Shown one piece after another: positions 33,655 through 43,170 of a stretch of DNA of 64,000 bases; within the stretch, counting starts at the first letter, position 1, and each line of letters opens with the position of its first letter. The stretch comes from Persephonella marina EX-H1 (GTDB taxonomy: Bacteria; Aquificota; Aquificia; Aquificales; Hydrogenothermaceae), in contig NC_012440.1 of the NCBI RefSeq assembly GCF_000021565.1, positions 884,210 through 948,209 of the forward strand, in the 5' to 3' direction. The position numbers and the translations under genes were made by a program. The notes under the pieces are model-generated. The model was given only the letters and a program-made list of their open reading frames with translations, made no database searches and was not told the DNA's origin.

Positions 33655-35838
33655 TCAGGTTATATCAAGATTCATAACCTTATCCCACGCCTCAACAAAA
33701 TCCCTTATAAATTTTTCTCTGTTGTCATCCTGTGCGTAAAACTCAGCCTGAGCCCTCAGTTCTGAGTTTGAACCGAAGATAAGATCAACCCTTGTTCCTC
33801 TGTAAACAAGATCTCCTGTTTTTCTGTCGTATCCTTCAAAAATATCACGATTATTTACCCTTACAGGTTTCCATACTATACTCATATCAAGAAGATTCAC
33901 AAAGAAATCGTTGGATAAAGTTCCTACATTATCTGTGAAAACACCGTAATCTGTTGAGTCATAATTTGCACCGAGAACCCTCAAACCTCCCACAAGAACA
34001 CACATCTGTGGAACTGTCAGGTTTAACTGATCAGCTTTATCAATAAGAAGATACTCTTCAGGTATATCACACTCTGGCTTTATATAGTTTCTGAATCCAT
34101 CTGCTACTGGTTCTAAAAAGCTGAAAGATTTTATATCAGTCAGCTCCTGTGTTGTGTCATTCCTGCCAGGTCTGAAAGGAACCTGTATATCAAAACCTGC
34201 TCTTTTTATAGCCTCCTCAACTGCAGCACATCCAGCTAAAACTATAAGATCAGCAAGTGAAACCTTTTTGTCTGAGGACTGCTTGTTAAAATCTTCCTTT
34301 ATCTCATTCAGTATCTTCAAAACCTTTGGTACGTGTGTTTTATTAACCTCCCAGCTTATCTGGGGCTCTAAAGCTATCCTTCCACCATTTACTCCTCCTC
34401 TTCTGTCTGACTTTCTGAATGTTGATGCTGCTGACCATGCTGTATATACAAGCTCTGTTACTGTTGCATCCGATTTTAATATCTTTTCTTTTAGATTTTT
34501 TATATCATCCTGATCTATAAGCTGGTAGTTTATCTCAGGTATAGGATCCTGCCATATGAAATCCTCTTCCGGAACTTCAGGTCCAAGATACCTCCATTTT
34601 GGTCCAAGATCTCTATGTGTAAGCTTAAACCAGGCTTTTGCAAAGGCATCTCTGAAATATTCCGGATCTTCTAAAAATCTTTTTGAGACCTCTGAAAGCT
34701 CAGGATCAAGTTTTAAAGCAAGATCTGTGGTGAGCATTATCGGTGGATGGTATTTCCCAGGTATGTGAGCATCAGGAACAAGATCCTCCCTGTCAGGATT
34801 TACAGCTACCCACTGCCATGCTCCCGCTGGGCTTTTCTGCAGATTCCATTCGTACTTAAAAAGTATCCTTAAAAAGCTGTTATCCCATTTTATAGGTGTG
34901 GGTGTCCATGCCCCTTCAAGACCGCTTGTTATAGTGTCTTTCCCTTTACCCGTTCCATAACTGTTTTTCCATCCTAAACCCTGCTGTTCTATCGGTGCTG
35001 CTTCAGGCTCTGGACCTAAATATTTTGAAGGATCTGCCGCCCCGTGGCATTTCCCAAACGTATGTCCACCTGCGATGAGAGCTACAGTTTCCTCTATACT
35101 CATCCCCATCTTTCCAAAACTTTCTTTTATATCCTTTGCTGCTCCAAGTACATCAGGCTCTCCATTTGGACCTTCAGGGTTTACATATATCAGCCCCATC
35201 TGGACAGCCGCTAAAGGTCCTTTAATTTTTCCCTCTTCTGAATGTCTCATATCAGCGAGCCATTCAGTTTCAGGACCCCAGTATGTATCAATCTCAGGCT
35301 CCCATATATCTTCCCTTCCACCGCCAAAACCTATCGTTTTAAAACCCATATCCTCAAGGGCGACATTACCTGCCAGTATCATCAGATCAGCCCAGGATAT
35401 CTTATTACCGTACTTTTTCTTAACAGGCCATAAAAGCCTCCTCGCCCTGTCAAGATTTACGTTATCAGGCCAGCTGTTTACAGGTGCGAACCTCTGATTT
35501 CCGCCGTTTGCTCCTCCCTTGCCGTCTATAATTCTGTAAGTTCCAGCACTGTGCCAGGCCATCCTTATAAAAAGAGGTCCATAATGACCGTAATCTGCTG
35601 GCCACCATTCCTGAGATTCTCTCATTATCCTTCTTATGTCTTCTTTAAGCTCAAAGTAGTCCAGTTTTGAAAATTCTTCCCTGTAGTTGAAGTTTTTATC
35701 AAAAGGAACAAGGTCTGGATTGTTCTGCTGAAGTATTTTCAGGTTTAATCTGTGAGGCCACCATTTACTTATCGTATTTCCACCTTCAACGGCGTATAAA
35801 AAATCATCAATACTGAAACCGCATTCTTTCTTATCCAT
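33655..35838 (-). CDS. katG: Catalase-peroxidase
   Basis: 727 residues, a complete two-domain KatG. The N-terminal heme domain has the distal site with catalytic Trp and His ([13 protein letters not shown]), the proximal His in [15 protein letters not shown], and Tyr in [15 protein letters not shown], the middle member of the Met-Tyr-Trp adduct needed for catalase activity. The C-terminal non-heme domain is intact. It removes hydrogen peroxide, fitting growth at low oxygen tension. No peroxide-regulator gene or clear PerR box is seen in the 76-base upstream gap. It lies downstream of, and on the same strand as, an aminotransferase gene. Confidence 0.97.
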   Translation of the reverse strand: MDKKECGFSIDDFLYAVEGGNTISKWWPHRLNLKILQQNNPDLVPFDKNFNYREEFSKLDYFELKEDIRRIMRESQEWWPADYGHYGPLFIRMAWHSAGTYRIIDGKGGANGGNQRFAPVNSWPDNVNLDRARRLLWPVKKKYGNKISWADLMILAGNVALEDMGFKTIGFGGGREDIWEPEIDTYWGPETEWLADMRHSEEGKIKGPLAAVQMGLIYVNPEGPNGEPDVLGAAKDIKESFGKMGMSIEETVALIAGGHTFGKCHGAADPSKYLGPEPEAAPIEQQGLGWKNSYGTGKGKDTITSGLEGAWTPTPIKWDNSFLRILFKYEWNLQKSPAGAWQWVAVNPDREDLVPDAHIPGKYHPPIMLTTDLALKLDPELSEVSKRFLEDPEYFRDAFAKAWFKLTHRDLGPKWRYLGPEVPEEDFIWQDPIPEINYQLIDQDDIKNLKEKILKSDATVTELVYTAWSAASTFRKSDRRGGVNGGRIALEPQISWEVNKTHVPKVLKILNEIKEDFNKQSSDKKVSLADLIVLAGCAAVEEAIKRAGFDIQVPFRPGRNDTTQELTDIKSFSFLEPVADGFRNYIKPECDIPEEYLLIDKADQLNLTVPQMCVLVGGLRVLGANYDSTDYGVFTDNVGTLSNDFFVNLLDMSIVWKPVRVNNRDIFEGYDRKTGDLVYRGTRVDLIFGSNSELRAQAEFYAQDDNREKFIRDFVEAWDKVMNLDIT

Positions 35839-35914
35839 ATTATTTCTCCAGTTTTTAGATTAAGGTGGTAGTAAATAGATACAAAGTCAATACGGAAGCT
35901 GGAACTACTGAGTA

Positions 35915-37030
35915 TCAAAGGAGATAATCTTTCAGTCTCCTGACCCCTTCTTCCATATGTTGTATATCCCTTGTGTATGCAAATCTTATATACCTGTCTG
36001 TTCTGTAACTTCCAAAATCCACACCTGGAGTAACCGCTACATGTATCTTTTCAAGAAGCTCTTTAGCGAACTCAAAAGAGTTGTCAGAGTACTTCTCTAT
36101 ATTTGCCCAGATGTAAAAAGCCCCTTCAGGCTCAACATCTATTGTGAAGATCTCCTTAAGCTCTCTAAAAAGAAAGTCTCTCCTTTTCCTGAATATCTCT
36201 TTATTCTTCTCTAAATGTTTATGATCAAATGCTCCAAGTGCTGCATACTGGCTTATAGTCGGCGGTGAGATAAATACGTTCTGTATTATTATCTCCGCCT
36301 TTCTTACAAGCTTTTCAGGGAGTATTATCCATCCAAGCCTGAATCCCGGCATACAGAAGTATTTAGAGAACCCGTTTATAACTATAGCATTATCTGAAAA
36401 CTCAACTGCTGTATGCTCTTTTCCTTCATAAACAAGTCCGTGGTATATCTCATCGGATATAAAGTATATCCCTTTTTCATCACAGTACTCTACAAGCTCC
36501 TTTAGATTTTCTTTTTTATAAATATTTCCTACAGGGTTTGATGGTGATGATATATGAACAGCTTTTATATCACTGTACTCTCTCAGATGTTCTGCAGTAA
36601 GCTGGTATGAACTCTCTCTCCCTACAGGTATAAAAACAGGCTGTATATCAAGAAGATAAGCGAAATTTTTATAACATGGGTATGAAGGATCTGGAAGAGC
36701 TATCTTATCTCCTCTATTGAGAAGCATTGAGTATGCAACAAGGAAGGCACCTGATGTTCCTACTGTAAGAGCTATTCTTTCAGGTGCTATATCTACACCG
36801 TATCTCTCGTAATAAAATGAGGAGATCTTTTCCCTCAATAGAGGGAGTCCAAGACTTTCAGTGTAGTAATTAACCCTGTCCTTTACAGCCTTCTCAGCAA
36901 GCTCCCACACCAGAGGGGAAGGCTGAAGATCAGGCTCACCTATCTCAAAATGGACAGCATCTTTTATTTTTGATGCTTTTCTGACAATATCCATAACTAT
37001 AAACGGTCTGATCTTTTCAGTTCTTTCCAT
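35915..37030 (-). CDS. Class I/II pyridoxal-phosphate aminotransferase
   Basis: 371 residues of fold type I. The N-terminal arm HFEIGEPDLQPSP, the PLP-pocket VHISSPSNPVGNIY and the Schiff-base Lys in NGFSKYFCMPGFRLGWI (near 229) are all present, with the C-terminal carboxylate-binding Arg in YIRFAYTRD. It resembles aspartate/alanine/aromatic aminotransferases of the AspC-like 1-gamma branch; substrate is not certain. GAAAGGTG precedes the ATG. It sits three bases after thiO in a minus-strand run of SDR, MBL-fold, glycine oxidase and aminotransferase, which could be an amino-acid-linked group. Confidence 0.88.
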   Translation of the reverse strand: MERTEKIRPFIVMDIVRKASKIKDAVHFEIGEPDLQPSPLVWELAEKAVKDRVNYYTESLGLPLLREKISSFYYERYGVDIAPERIALTVGTSGAFLVAYSMLLNRGDKIALPDPSYPCYKNFAYLLDIQPVFIPVGRESSYQLTAEHLREYSDIKAVHISSPSNPVGNIYKKENLKELVEYCDEKGIYFISDEIYHGLVYEGKEHTAVEFSDNAIVINGFSKYFCMPGFRLGWIILPEKLVRKAEIIIQNVFISPPTISQYAALGAFDHKHLEKNKEIFRKRRDFLFRELKEIFTIDVEPEGAFYIWANIEKYSDNSFEFAKELLEKIHVAVTPGVDFGSYRTDRYIRFAYTRDIQHMEEGVRRLKDYLL

Positions 37031-37033
37031 AAC

Positions 37034-38122
37034 TCACCTTTCAAATCTTTTATAGCTGAAAGTCTGGGTGTATACACTTTCCTTCCTTTCAACAATAAGG
37101 TCTGATATTATCTTCGCTGTGACAGGTGCAAGGAGTATCCCATTTCTGTGGTGACCTGTGGCGATATAAAGATCTTCTATCTTGGTTTTACCCAGTACAG
37201 GAAGAAGATCAGGTGTTGAAGGTCTGTACCCGTACCATATCTCAATAAGATCTCTATATTCCATATCAGGTAAACTACTTACAAGCCCTTCAAGTAGCTT
37301 TTTTATTCCCCTGACTGTATTCCCCTCCTTAAACCCCACATTCTCTTCCGTTGCCCCAACAACTATTCTGCTTCTGTCTTTTCTCGGTATGATATAAGCC
37401 TTTGAGCTGTAAAATATTTTATCAAGAGGTCTGCCCTCTGTACTGACAGCTAACATCTCCCCTTTAATAGGGTAAACAGGTATATCAACTATCTGGCCGG
37501 ACCATGCACCTGCACAGACAACACAGAGATCTCCTTCTATATAACCTTTTTCCGTTTTTATCCCAGAGAAGATACCGTCTCTTTCTTCTACTTCTAAAAC
37601 CCTGCAGTTATTGATGATCTCAGCATTTAAATTTTTTACAGAGGTTACAAGGGCTTTAAGAATAGCTCTGCTGTCAACCTGACCATCCCTATCGTAAAGA
37701 ACTCCTCCTAAGATACTGCTTCCAAGCGGTGAGTAAATCTCTTCCAGCTCTTTTCTATCAAGCCATTTTCCTGTAAGTCCTTCAGATCTGTATATCTCCA
37801 GCCTTCTCTTAAGCAGATCTGCCTCATCCTCAGAGAAAGCAGGACAGACTATACCTGACTCCCAGTAACCTGTTTCTACACCGGTCTCATCTTCAATCTC
37901 CTCTATAAAACCCCTGTACATATCTCTGCTTTCTATACACAGATCAAGAAATACACCTTTATCAAGTCCTTCAGACTGGGGAGCAAGCATACCTCCAGAG
38001 GTCCATGAGGCACCTCTGCCTATCTCATCTTTATCTATTATTGTTACTGAGTATCCCTTCTTCAGAAATGATCTTCCAATGGAAAGGCCAATAATCCCAC
38101 CGCCTATGATGATGACTTTCAT
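37034..38122 (-). CDS. thiO: Glycine oxidase-type FAD enzyme
   Basis: 362 residues of the DAO family. The FAD-binding loop VIIGGGIIGLSIG is at the N-terminus and is followed by GRGASWTSGGMLAPQSEG, a pattern characteristic of ThiO/glycine oxidase; the C-terminus has LYIATGHHRNGILLAP, where the His-Arg-Asn-Gly loop is conserved in ThiO. In thiamin synthesis ThiO turns glycine into the imine used to build the thiazole. No thiG or thiS gene is adjacent, so the name rests on sequence only; another small amino acid substrate is possible. Length is typical. Confidence 0.85.
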   Translation of the reverse strand: MKVIIIGGGIIGLSIGRSFLKKGYSVTIIDKDEIGRGASWTSGGMLAPQSEGLDKGVFLDLCIESRDMYRGFIEEIEDETGVETGYWESGIVCPAFSEDEADLLKRRLEIYRSEGLTGKWLDRKELEEIYSPLGSSILGGVLYDRDGQVDSRAILKALVTSVKNLNAEIINNCRVLEVEERDGIFSGIKTEKGYIEGDLCVVCAGAWSGQIVDIPVYPIKGEMLAVSTEGRPLDKIFYSSKAYIIPRKDRSRIVVGATEENVGFKEGNTVRGIKKLLEGLVSSLPDMEYRDLIEIWYGYRPSTPDLLPVLGKTKIEDLYIATGHHRNGILLAPVTAKIISDLIVERKESVYTQTFSYKRFER

Positions 38123-38130
38123 ACTTTCCC

Positions 38131-38898
38131 CTAAAACTGTATTCTCATTCCGTCTTTAGCTGCCACAACTGGAATATCAGTTGTTTTGTTTATCTTCTTT
38201 GCAAGTTTTATCGGGTCTGCTTTCAGCATCGGTATACTGAAATGTGTGAGAACCGCCTTTTTCGGTTTTAATCTTTTTATCATCTTTTCAACATCTACTA
38301 TGGATAAATGGGAGTACCCATCTACAGGTCTTGGGAATGTTGTGTTGAAAACCATAAGATCAGCATTCTCAGGATATCCTGTCAGCATTTTGTCGTAAAA
38401 CTTTCCACAGGGAACATAAACGAATGTCTTATTTCCGGTACTGAACTGAAGTCCGAATGTTTTTGCCCCTTCATGTATATGCTTAACAGGTGCTTTTATT
38501 TTAAGATTTCCAAACTCTATCTCCTTTCCCTCTTCTGTATGCTCTATTCTCTCAATCCCATCTTTTATATACTTCAGGAGAACAGGATCATCACCTCCCG
38601 TTACATCATCAGGGGCAACAAGAAGTTTTAAAGGCCTTTTCTTACTGTCTGTTGCCGACTCAATAACAGCGTTTATATCTGAGCAGTGATCAAGATGCCT
38701 GTGTGAAACAGCGATAATATCAATATCCCTTGGATCAAACCCGAACTCAAATATTCTGATAAGAGATCCAGGACCGGGATCAATCAGTATGTTTATACCT
38801 TCAATATTCACCCAGAGCCCACCTGAATATCTTATCTGTCTGAAAACAACAACCCTGCCGCCGCCTGTCCCTAAAAATGTTATACTGTTTTTCAGCAA
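38131..38898 (-). CDS. MBL-fold metallo-hydrolase
   Basis: 255 residues of the metallo-beta-lactamase superfamily, closest in style to RNase Z or PhnP-like phosphodiesterases. Metal ligands are in SHRHLDHCSD (H-x-H-x-D-H), with later His in KHIHEGAKTFG and VLTHFSIP. The start GTGGGRVV and IDPGPG are typical. The start codon is TTG at 38898, with GGAGG nine bases upstream inside the end of the SDR gene, which it overlaps by seven bases. Substrate unknown; the presence of a large insertion around VTGGDDPVLLKYIKDGIE does not point to a known subfamily. Confidence 0.82.
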   Translation of the reverse strand: MLKNSITFLGTGGGRVVVFRQIRYSGGLWVNIEGINILIDPGPGSLIRIFEFGFDPRDIDIIAVSHRHLDHCSDINAVIESATDSKKRPLKLLVAPDDVTGGDDPVLLKYIKDGIERIEHTEEGKEIEFGNLKIKAPVKHIHEGAKTFGLQFSTGNKTFVYVPCGKFYDKMLTGYPENADLMVFNTTFPRPVDGYSHLSIVDVEKMIKRLKPKKAVLTHFSIPMLKADPIKLAKKINKTTDIPVVAAKDGMRIQF

Positions 38899-39617
38899 AT
38901 CAGTCTTCCTCCTTCAACAGGAATAAAGCTTCCTGTTGTAAATTCTGTTTTTATAAGATACTCAACAGCTTTACATATCTCTTTCTCACCGCCCCATTTT
39001 TTTAGAACGGTTTTTTCTAGAGGAACTTCTATATCTTCAGTACCTTCAGCAGGGATTATCGGACCTGGTAGAATACCATTAACAAGAACGTGAGGTGCAA
39101 GCTCTTTTGCCAGAACCTTTGTCATTGTGTAAAGTCCACCTTTTGTTACTATATAAGCTGAGTAATCCCTGTATGGTCTTAAAGGGGCATAATCAATAAT
39201 ATTTATAATTCTTCCGTATCCATTTTCAAACATGATCTTTCCAAGACTTTTTGAGATAAATAAAGGTGCTTTTATATGAACAGAGTAAAATCTATCAAGG
39301 GATTCCATACTTAGATCATCAAGTGGCGTTTTATAGTATACAGACGCATTATTTACAAGTATGTCTATCTTCCTGAACATCAGGAGACTCTCTTTTATGA
39401 TAAAGTTTATATCCTCTTCTTTCTCAAGATCAGCCCTTATCTTAATTGCTTTAACGCCGTAATCCTCAGCGAGAGCCCTTACCTTCTCAGCCTCATCTTC
39501 AGATCTGTTGTAATGTATTATTATGTTTGCACCTTTTTCTGCTAAAAAAAGTGCTATCTCCTTTCCTATTCTTTTTGAAGCTCCTGTAATAAGAGCATTT
39601 TTACCCTGTAGTTCCAT
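38892..39617 (-). CDS. Short-chain dehydrogenase/reductase
   Basis: 241 residues with a complete SDR fold: NADP-binding TGASKRIGKEIA (residues 9-20), NNAS, the catalytic Tyr-x3-Lys in YSAYIVTKGG (near 155-160), and PG after strand 6 (LPGPIIPAEGTED). The TGASKRIG variant, with Arg, is found in FolM/pteridine-reductase-like and FabG-like enzymes, so an NADPH-linked pterin or oxoacyl reductase is plausible; the substrate is not known. It leads the minus-strand run and is separated from the divergent ExeA-like gene by 62 bases, which contains a TATAAT (39648-39653) on the plus strand. Confidence 0.85.
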   Translation of the reverse strand: MELQGKNALITGASKRIGKEIALFLAEKGANIIIHYNRSEDEAEKVRALAEDYGVKAIKIRADLEKEEDINFIIKESLLMFRKIDILVNNASVYYKTPLDDLSMESLDRFYSVHIKAPLFISKSLGKIMFENGYGRIINIIDYAPLRPYRDYSAYIVTKGGLYTMTKVLAKELAPHVLVNGILPGPIIPAEGTEDIEVPLEKTVLKKWGGEKEICKAVEYLIKTEFTTGSFIPVEGGRLIC

Positions 39618-39679
39618 CTCGTCTCCACCATCATGATTTTCTTATTTTATAATAATATGAAATATACAGCGAGGATTAT

Positions 39680-40684
39680 ATGAGGCATCTCAATAAAGAA
39701 AATCAGGAGATCTTTCTCATACTGAAGATTCTCCTTAAAGATGGTGGACAGATAGGATTTCTGTACGGTAAGGACGGCAGATCTGCATCTCTTTTTATCA
39801 TGGATCTGTTAAACAGCCTTGATATACAGAAAAGGGTTTTGTTTGTATCCCCAAAATCTGGAGATATTTACAGACAGATACTCCAGAAGTTAGGGAGAGA
39901 TATTGATAATCTGACTGTTGAGCAGTTTCTGATTGAGTTTTACAACCAGAAAGAGAAGCTTGACAAAAGGGTATTTATTGTTATTGAGGATTCTGATTCC
40001 ATGGATCAGACTGATATTATTAATCTCATCAAGATCTTCGGTGGGGATAAGGATATATCAGTTATATTTACAGGAAGTGATAAGCTGGATAGGATCGTTG
40101 AAGAGATAAAACCAAAGAAGATCTTTTCTTACGTTAATTTTGTGTTTCAGCTAAAAGGAAAAGGCTTTCCTTTCCTAAAATTACTTATAGCCCTTTTGAT
40201 AATTTCAGGTCTTTCAGCAGGTTATTTTTACCTCAAAGATAATGGAAAAGAGATTAAAGAAGATAAGGTTAAGATAGTAAAGAAGGATAAGGAGATACTT
40301 AAGAGTCTGAAAGATAACAGGGTTGTTAAAAAAGAACCACCAGAGAGAAAAAAGGTAAGAGAGGAGATCTGTGATTTTGTATGTCTGTTTGATAAAACTG
40401 TGTATCCTGTAGTGATTAATAATCAGATACCGGATAAAAAACATAAAAAACCTGTTCTGAAAGAGAGATACAGAATTTATGCAGGTGCTTTCAGAAATTT
40501 AAAAAATGCCAGGTTTCTCTCTGACAGGATCTTTAAAAAAACAGGTCTAAAGGCTGAGATAGAAGACCTTGGAAGTATAAAAAATGTTTATATAAAAGCC
40601 TATAGAAGAGAAGAAGCTCTTGAGATAAGAGACAGATTGAACGAAATAGGAATAAAACCTTACATAAAAAGGTTAGAAAAATGA
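39680..40684 (+). CDS. ExeA-like protein with degenerate ATPase domain, membrane helix and SPOR domain
   Basis: 334 residues. The first 170 follow the ExeA/MshM AAA pattern of the next gene, but the P-loop reads YGKDGRSAS (no GK-S/T) and the Walker B region reads VIEDSDSMD instead of DEAQ, so ATP hydrolysis is unlikely. A membrane helix (about 172-190) is followed by a basic linker and a C-terminal SPOR domain (about 262-334, YRIYAGAFRNLKNARFLSD), which in known proteins binds denuded peptidoglycan. It overlaps the following ExeA-like gene by four bases (ATGA). Together they may form a peptidoglycan-remodelling pair for secretin insertion, as GspA/GspB do. Function is inferred. Confidence 0.75.
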   Translation: MRHLNKENQEIFLILKILLKDGGQIGFLYGKDGRSASLFIMDLLNSLDIQKRVLFVSPKSGDIYRQILQKLGRDIDNLTVEQFLIEFYNQKEKLDKRVFIVIEDSDSMDQTDIINLIKIFGGDKDISVIFTGSDKLDRIVEEIKPKKIFSYVNFVFQLKGKGFPFLKLLIALLIISGLSAGYFYLKDNGKEIKEDKVKIVKKDKEILKSLKDNRVVKKEPPERKKVREEICDFVCLFDKTVYPVVINNQIPDKKHKKPVLKERYRIYAGAFRNLKNARFLSDRIFKKTGLKAEIEDLGSIKNVYIKAYRREEALEIRDRLNEIGIKPYIKRLEK

Positions 40685-41856
40685 GAGACTTTGTTGAGTT
40701 TTTTGGTCTGAATGAGGATCCTTTCAGGATAACACCCGATATAGACTATTTCTATATGTCATCAGTTCATCAGGAGGCTTTAGGCTCTCTTGAGTATCTT
40801 TTAGAATCAGAGGAAGGATTTGCCGTTATTATAGGAGAACCTGGAACAGGAAAGACTATAACTATAAGAAAGTTTATACACCAGCTTGGTGATGATGTTG
40901 AGTACGCATACATACTTTTCCCCAATCTTTCCCCCGAGGAACTTCTAAAGGCTATACTTGAGGATTTTGGTATAGATGTTCCTTCAGACAGCTCTAAAAA
41001 TAAGGTTTTTTCATTGCTTAGAGACTTCCTTATCCAGAAGAAAAGTGAAGGAAAGAAGATCGTTATAATTGTTGACGAGGCTCAGAACCTTCCGGTTGAG
41101 ACACTTGAGGAGCTGAGAATTCTCTCAAACATGGAGACGGACAAGGAGAAACTTTTACAGATAATTCTCCTTGGCCAGCCTGAGCTTGAGGAGAAGCTTG
41201 AATCAAACCAGTTGAGACAGTTAAGACAGAGAATAACCATAATAACCCATCTCAGGAATCTGTCCTTTGATGAGACTGTCAAATATATTAACTACAGATT
41301 TGCCAAAGCAGGTAATCCTGCCGTTAACATCTCAGATGGGGTTTACAGACTCGTTTACAGTTATACCGAAGGTAATCTCAGAAAAGTCAACCTTCTTATG
41401 GAAAGAGCTTTAATGTCAGCATTTGTTGAAAATAATCAGTTTATAGATAACAGGCATATAAAAGCTGCAGCTGAAAGCTTAAAATTAAGAAAAAAAAGAT
41501 CATCAGTTAAAACCGCTGTTCCGGCAGTCTTTTCCGTTCTTCTCATTTTACTTTTCACAGCAGGTTACTATATCTACAGTATCTCAGATGATTCTGTCAG
41601 AAAATCTGTTAAGGAAGCAGAAAAAAAAGAGGTTGTGCAGGATAAGGTTTCAAATAGAATCAATGATAGTAAACAAATGAAGGTCAAGGCATACATGTTA
41701 AATATGAGAGAAAAACCTACAAAAGAGTCTGAAATCGTCTATCTTTTAAAGGAAGGTGATACTGTTGAGGTAGTTGGTAGAGATGGAGAATGGGTAAAAG
41801 TTAAAAAAGATGATATTATAGGGTGGGTCAAGGAAAAGTACTTATCACTGAAATGA
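40681..41856 (+). CDS. ExeA/MshM-type AAA ATPase with C-terminal SH3 domain
   Basis: 391 residues. The cytoplasmic AAA domain (1-265) begins with the family signature FFGLNEDPFRITPD and has an intact Walker A (GEPGTGKTITI), Walker B (IIVDEAQNLP) and sensor (LLGQPELEEKL). One membrane helix (about 279-300) leads to a periplasmic linker and an SH3b domain (about 330-391, LNMREKPTKESEIV, GWVKEKYL), which likely binds peptidoglycan. In type II secretion and MSHA systems, ExeA/GspA or MshM helps the secretin cross peptidoglycan. It is coupled to the preceding ATPase-dead relative and is followed by a diguanylate cyclase in the same direction. Confidence 0.88.
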   Translation: MRDFVEFFGLNEDPFRITPDIDYFYMSSVHQEALGSLEYLLESEEGFAVIIGEPGTGKTITIRKFIHQLGDDVEYAYILFPNLSPEELLKAILEDFGIDVPSDSSKNKVFSLLRDFLIQKKSEGKKIVIIVDEAQNLPVETLEELRILSNMETDKEKLLQIILLGQPELEEKLESNQLRQLRQRITIITHLRNLSFDETVKYINYRFAKAGNPAVNISDGVYRLVYSYTEGNLRKVNLLMERALMSAFVENNQFIDNRHIKAAAESLKLRKKRSSVKTAVPAVFSVLLILLFTAGYYIYSISDDSVRKSVKEAEKKEVVQDKVSNRINDSKQMKVKAYMLNMREKPTKESEIVYLLKEGDTVEVVGRDGEWVKVKKDDIIGWVKEKYLSLK

Positions 41857-41919
41857 TTTCTTGATTTTCCCGAAATTGTTATTAATTTAAAAGATAGATT
41901 AATAAAATAGGTTAAAAAG

Positions 41920-43167
41920 ATGGATGAAAAGATCCAAAAAGTAATTTTTTCTAATACGATAAAATATCTTGAAGGTCTGTCTGGATGTAAGGGTGTTGGA
42001 TTATACTTCAAAGATAAAAATATGGTAGAGGAGATATCAAACACCATATCCCGATCTTTTAACCTCTCATCTCAGGAAATCAAGAGAAAGTTTTTCTTAA
42101 TAGGCGGTGAGTATTACGATATGTCCGTTCCTTACTATATTTTTGTAGATATGTTTGATCATATAGAAAAGGATGTTATCAGAGAGCTGACCTTTGAAGG
42201 AGATATAAATGAGGGTCTGTTAAACAGGATAAACGATTATTTCAATACTGTGAAAGATGCTGTTTCATTCGGTTACCTACAGAGGATGATAAAATCGGAT
42301 AAGGACATAATAAGAAAAGAGCTCAGAAGTGTTAAGGACAGGAACTCAGAGCTGAGACCATTTTTAAGAGACTATCTGATATGGGTGAACAAGCTGACTG
42401 AGGATATTAAAAAGCTCAGAAGCTGTGATACCCAGTCCAACGTCCAGTGGAAGAATATTGATGAAAAGGAGTATATTTCCTCACTTCTGAATAAGGATGA
42501 GATAGAGGCTATAAGAGATGTCCATAATAAACTTATAAATCTGTCTTCAAGTATCTATTACGCAATAGATAAAAGAAAGTTCACACTTTTAACCTCAAAC
42601 TATATAGAACTTATAAAGCTTGTCGGAAAGCTTATATCCCTTGCTACTGTGAATATAGCCGCAAGAAGTCTTGAAGGTATAAATATAGATCATCTTACAG
42701 GGCTGCTGAACAGAAAAGCTATGGATTTCATACTTAACAGCCAGTATCAGATAGCAAAACTAACAGGAAAACCTCTATCAATAGTTATGCTTGATCTTGA
42801 TGATTTTAAAAATATAAATGATAGATATGGCCATCTTGTAGGTGATTGCGTTCTCCAGAACTTTGCCAAAGAGCTTCAGGAACATCTAAGAAAATCAGAT
42901 TTTATTTTCAGGTATGGTGGTGAGGAGTTTTTAATACTGATGCCCTTTACAGAGAAGAGAGATGCCTGTATCGTTATCAGAAATTTACTTGAAAAGATAT
43001 CTGACAGCTATATATGCTGTGGTGAGGACCTATATATTAATGTAACGTTCAGTGCCGGAATTGAAGATATAACAAGTAAACATGAATCGGTAATTGATAT
43101 CATAAAACAGGCTGATCAGAAGATGTATAAAGCGAAAAGTTCAGGCAAAAGTAAGGTTATCTGCTGA
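41920..43167 (+). CDS. Diguanylate cyclase with uncharacterised N-terminal region
   Basis: 415 residues, soluble. The C-terminal GGDEF domain (about 255-415) has DHLTGLLNRKAMD, DLDDFKNINDRYGH and the active site FRYGGEEF; the inhibitory I-site is intact (RKSD five residues before GGEEF), so it should make c-di-GMP with feedback. The first 250 residues are helical, contain a Cys in the SGCKGVGLYF region and no domain I can name. It resembles the N-terminal half of DGCs sensing via a small helical domain. Its position at the end of the ExeA-like run and facing the pilin genes suggests it supplies c-di-GMP to the pilus machine. Confidence 0.92.
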   Translation: MDEKIQKVIFSNTIKYLEGLSGCKGVGLYFKDKNMVEEISNTISRSFNLSSQEIKRKFFLIGGEYYDMSVPYYIFVDMFDHIEKDVIRELTFEGDINEGLLNRINDYFNTVKDAVSFGYLQRMIKSDKDIIRKELRSVKDRNSELRPFLRDYLIWVNKLTEDIKKLRSCDTQSNVQWKNIDEKEYISSLLNKDEIEAIRDVHNKLINLSSSIYYAIDKRKFTLLTSNYIELIKLVGKLISLATVNIAARSLEGINIDHLTGLLNRKAMDFILNSQYQIAKLTGKPLSIVMLDLDDFKNINDRYGHLVGDCVLQNFAKELQEHLRKSDFIFRYGGEEFLILMPFTEKRDACIVIRNLLEKISDSYICCGEDLYINVTFSAGIEDITSKHESVIDIIKQADQKMYKAKSSGKSKVIC

Positions 43168-43170
43168 TTT

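Noticed and set aside
35839-35914. katG upstream gap examined for a PerR box or OxyR site; TTGACT seen on the minus strand
   Set aside because: No palindrome of PerR type is visible and no -10 stands at 16-18 bases from TTGACT, so no site is called.
41857-41919. Sigma-28-like -10 upstream of the second diguanylate cyclase (CCCGAAAT)
   Set aside because: Only 5 of 8 bases match GCCGATAA and no TAAA box stands at the right distance, so it is not called as a promoter.
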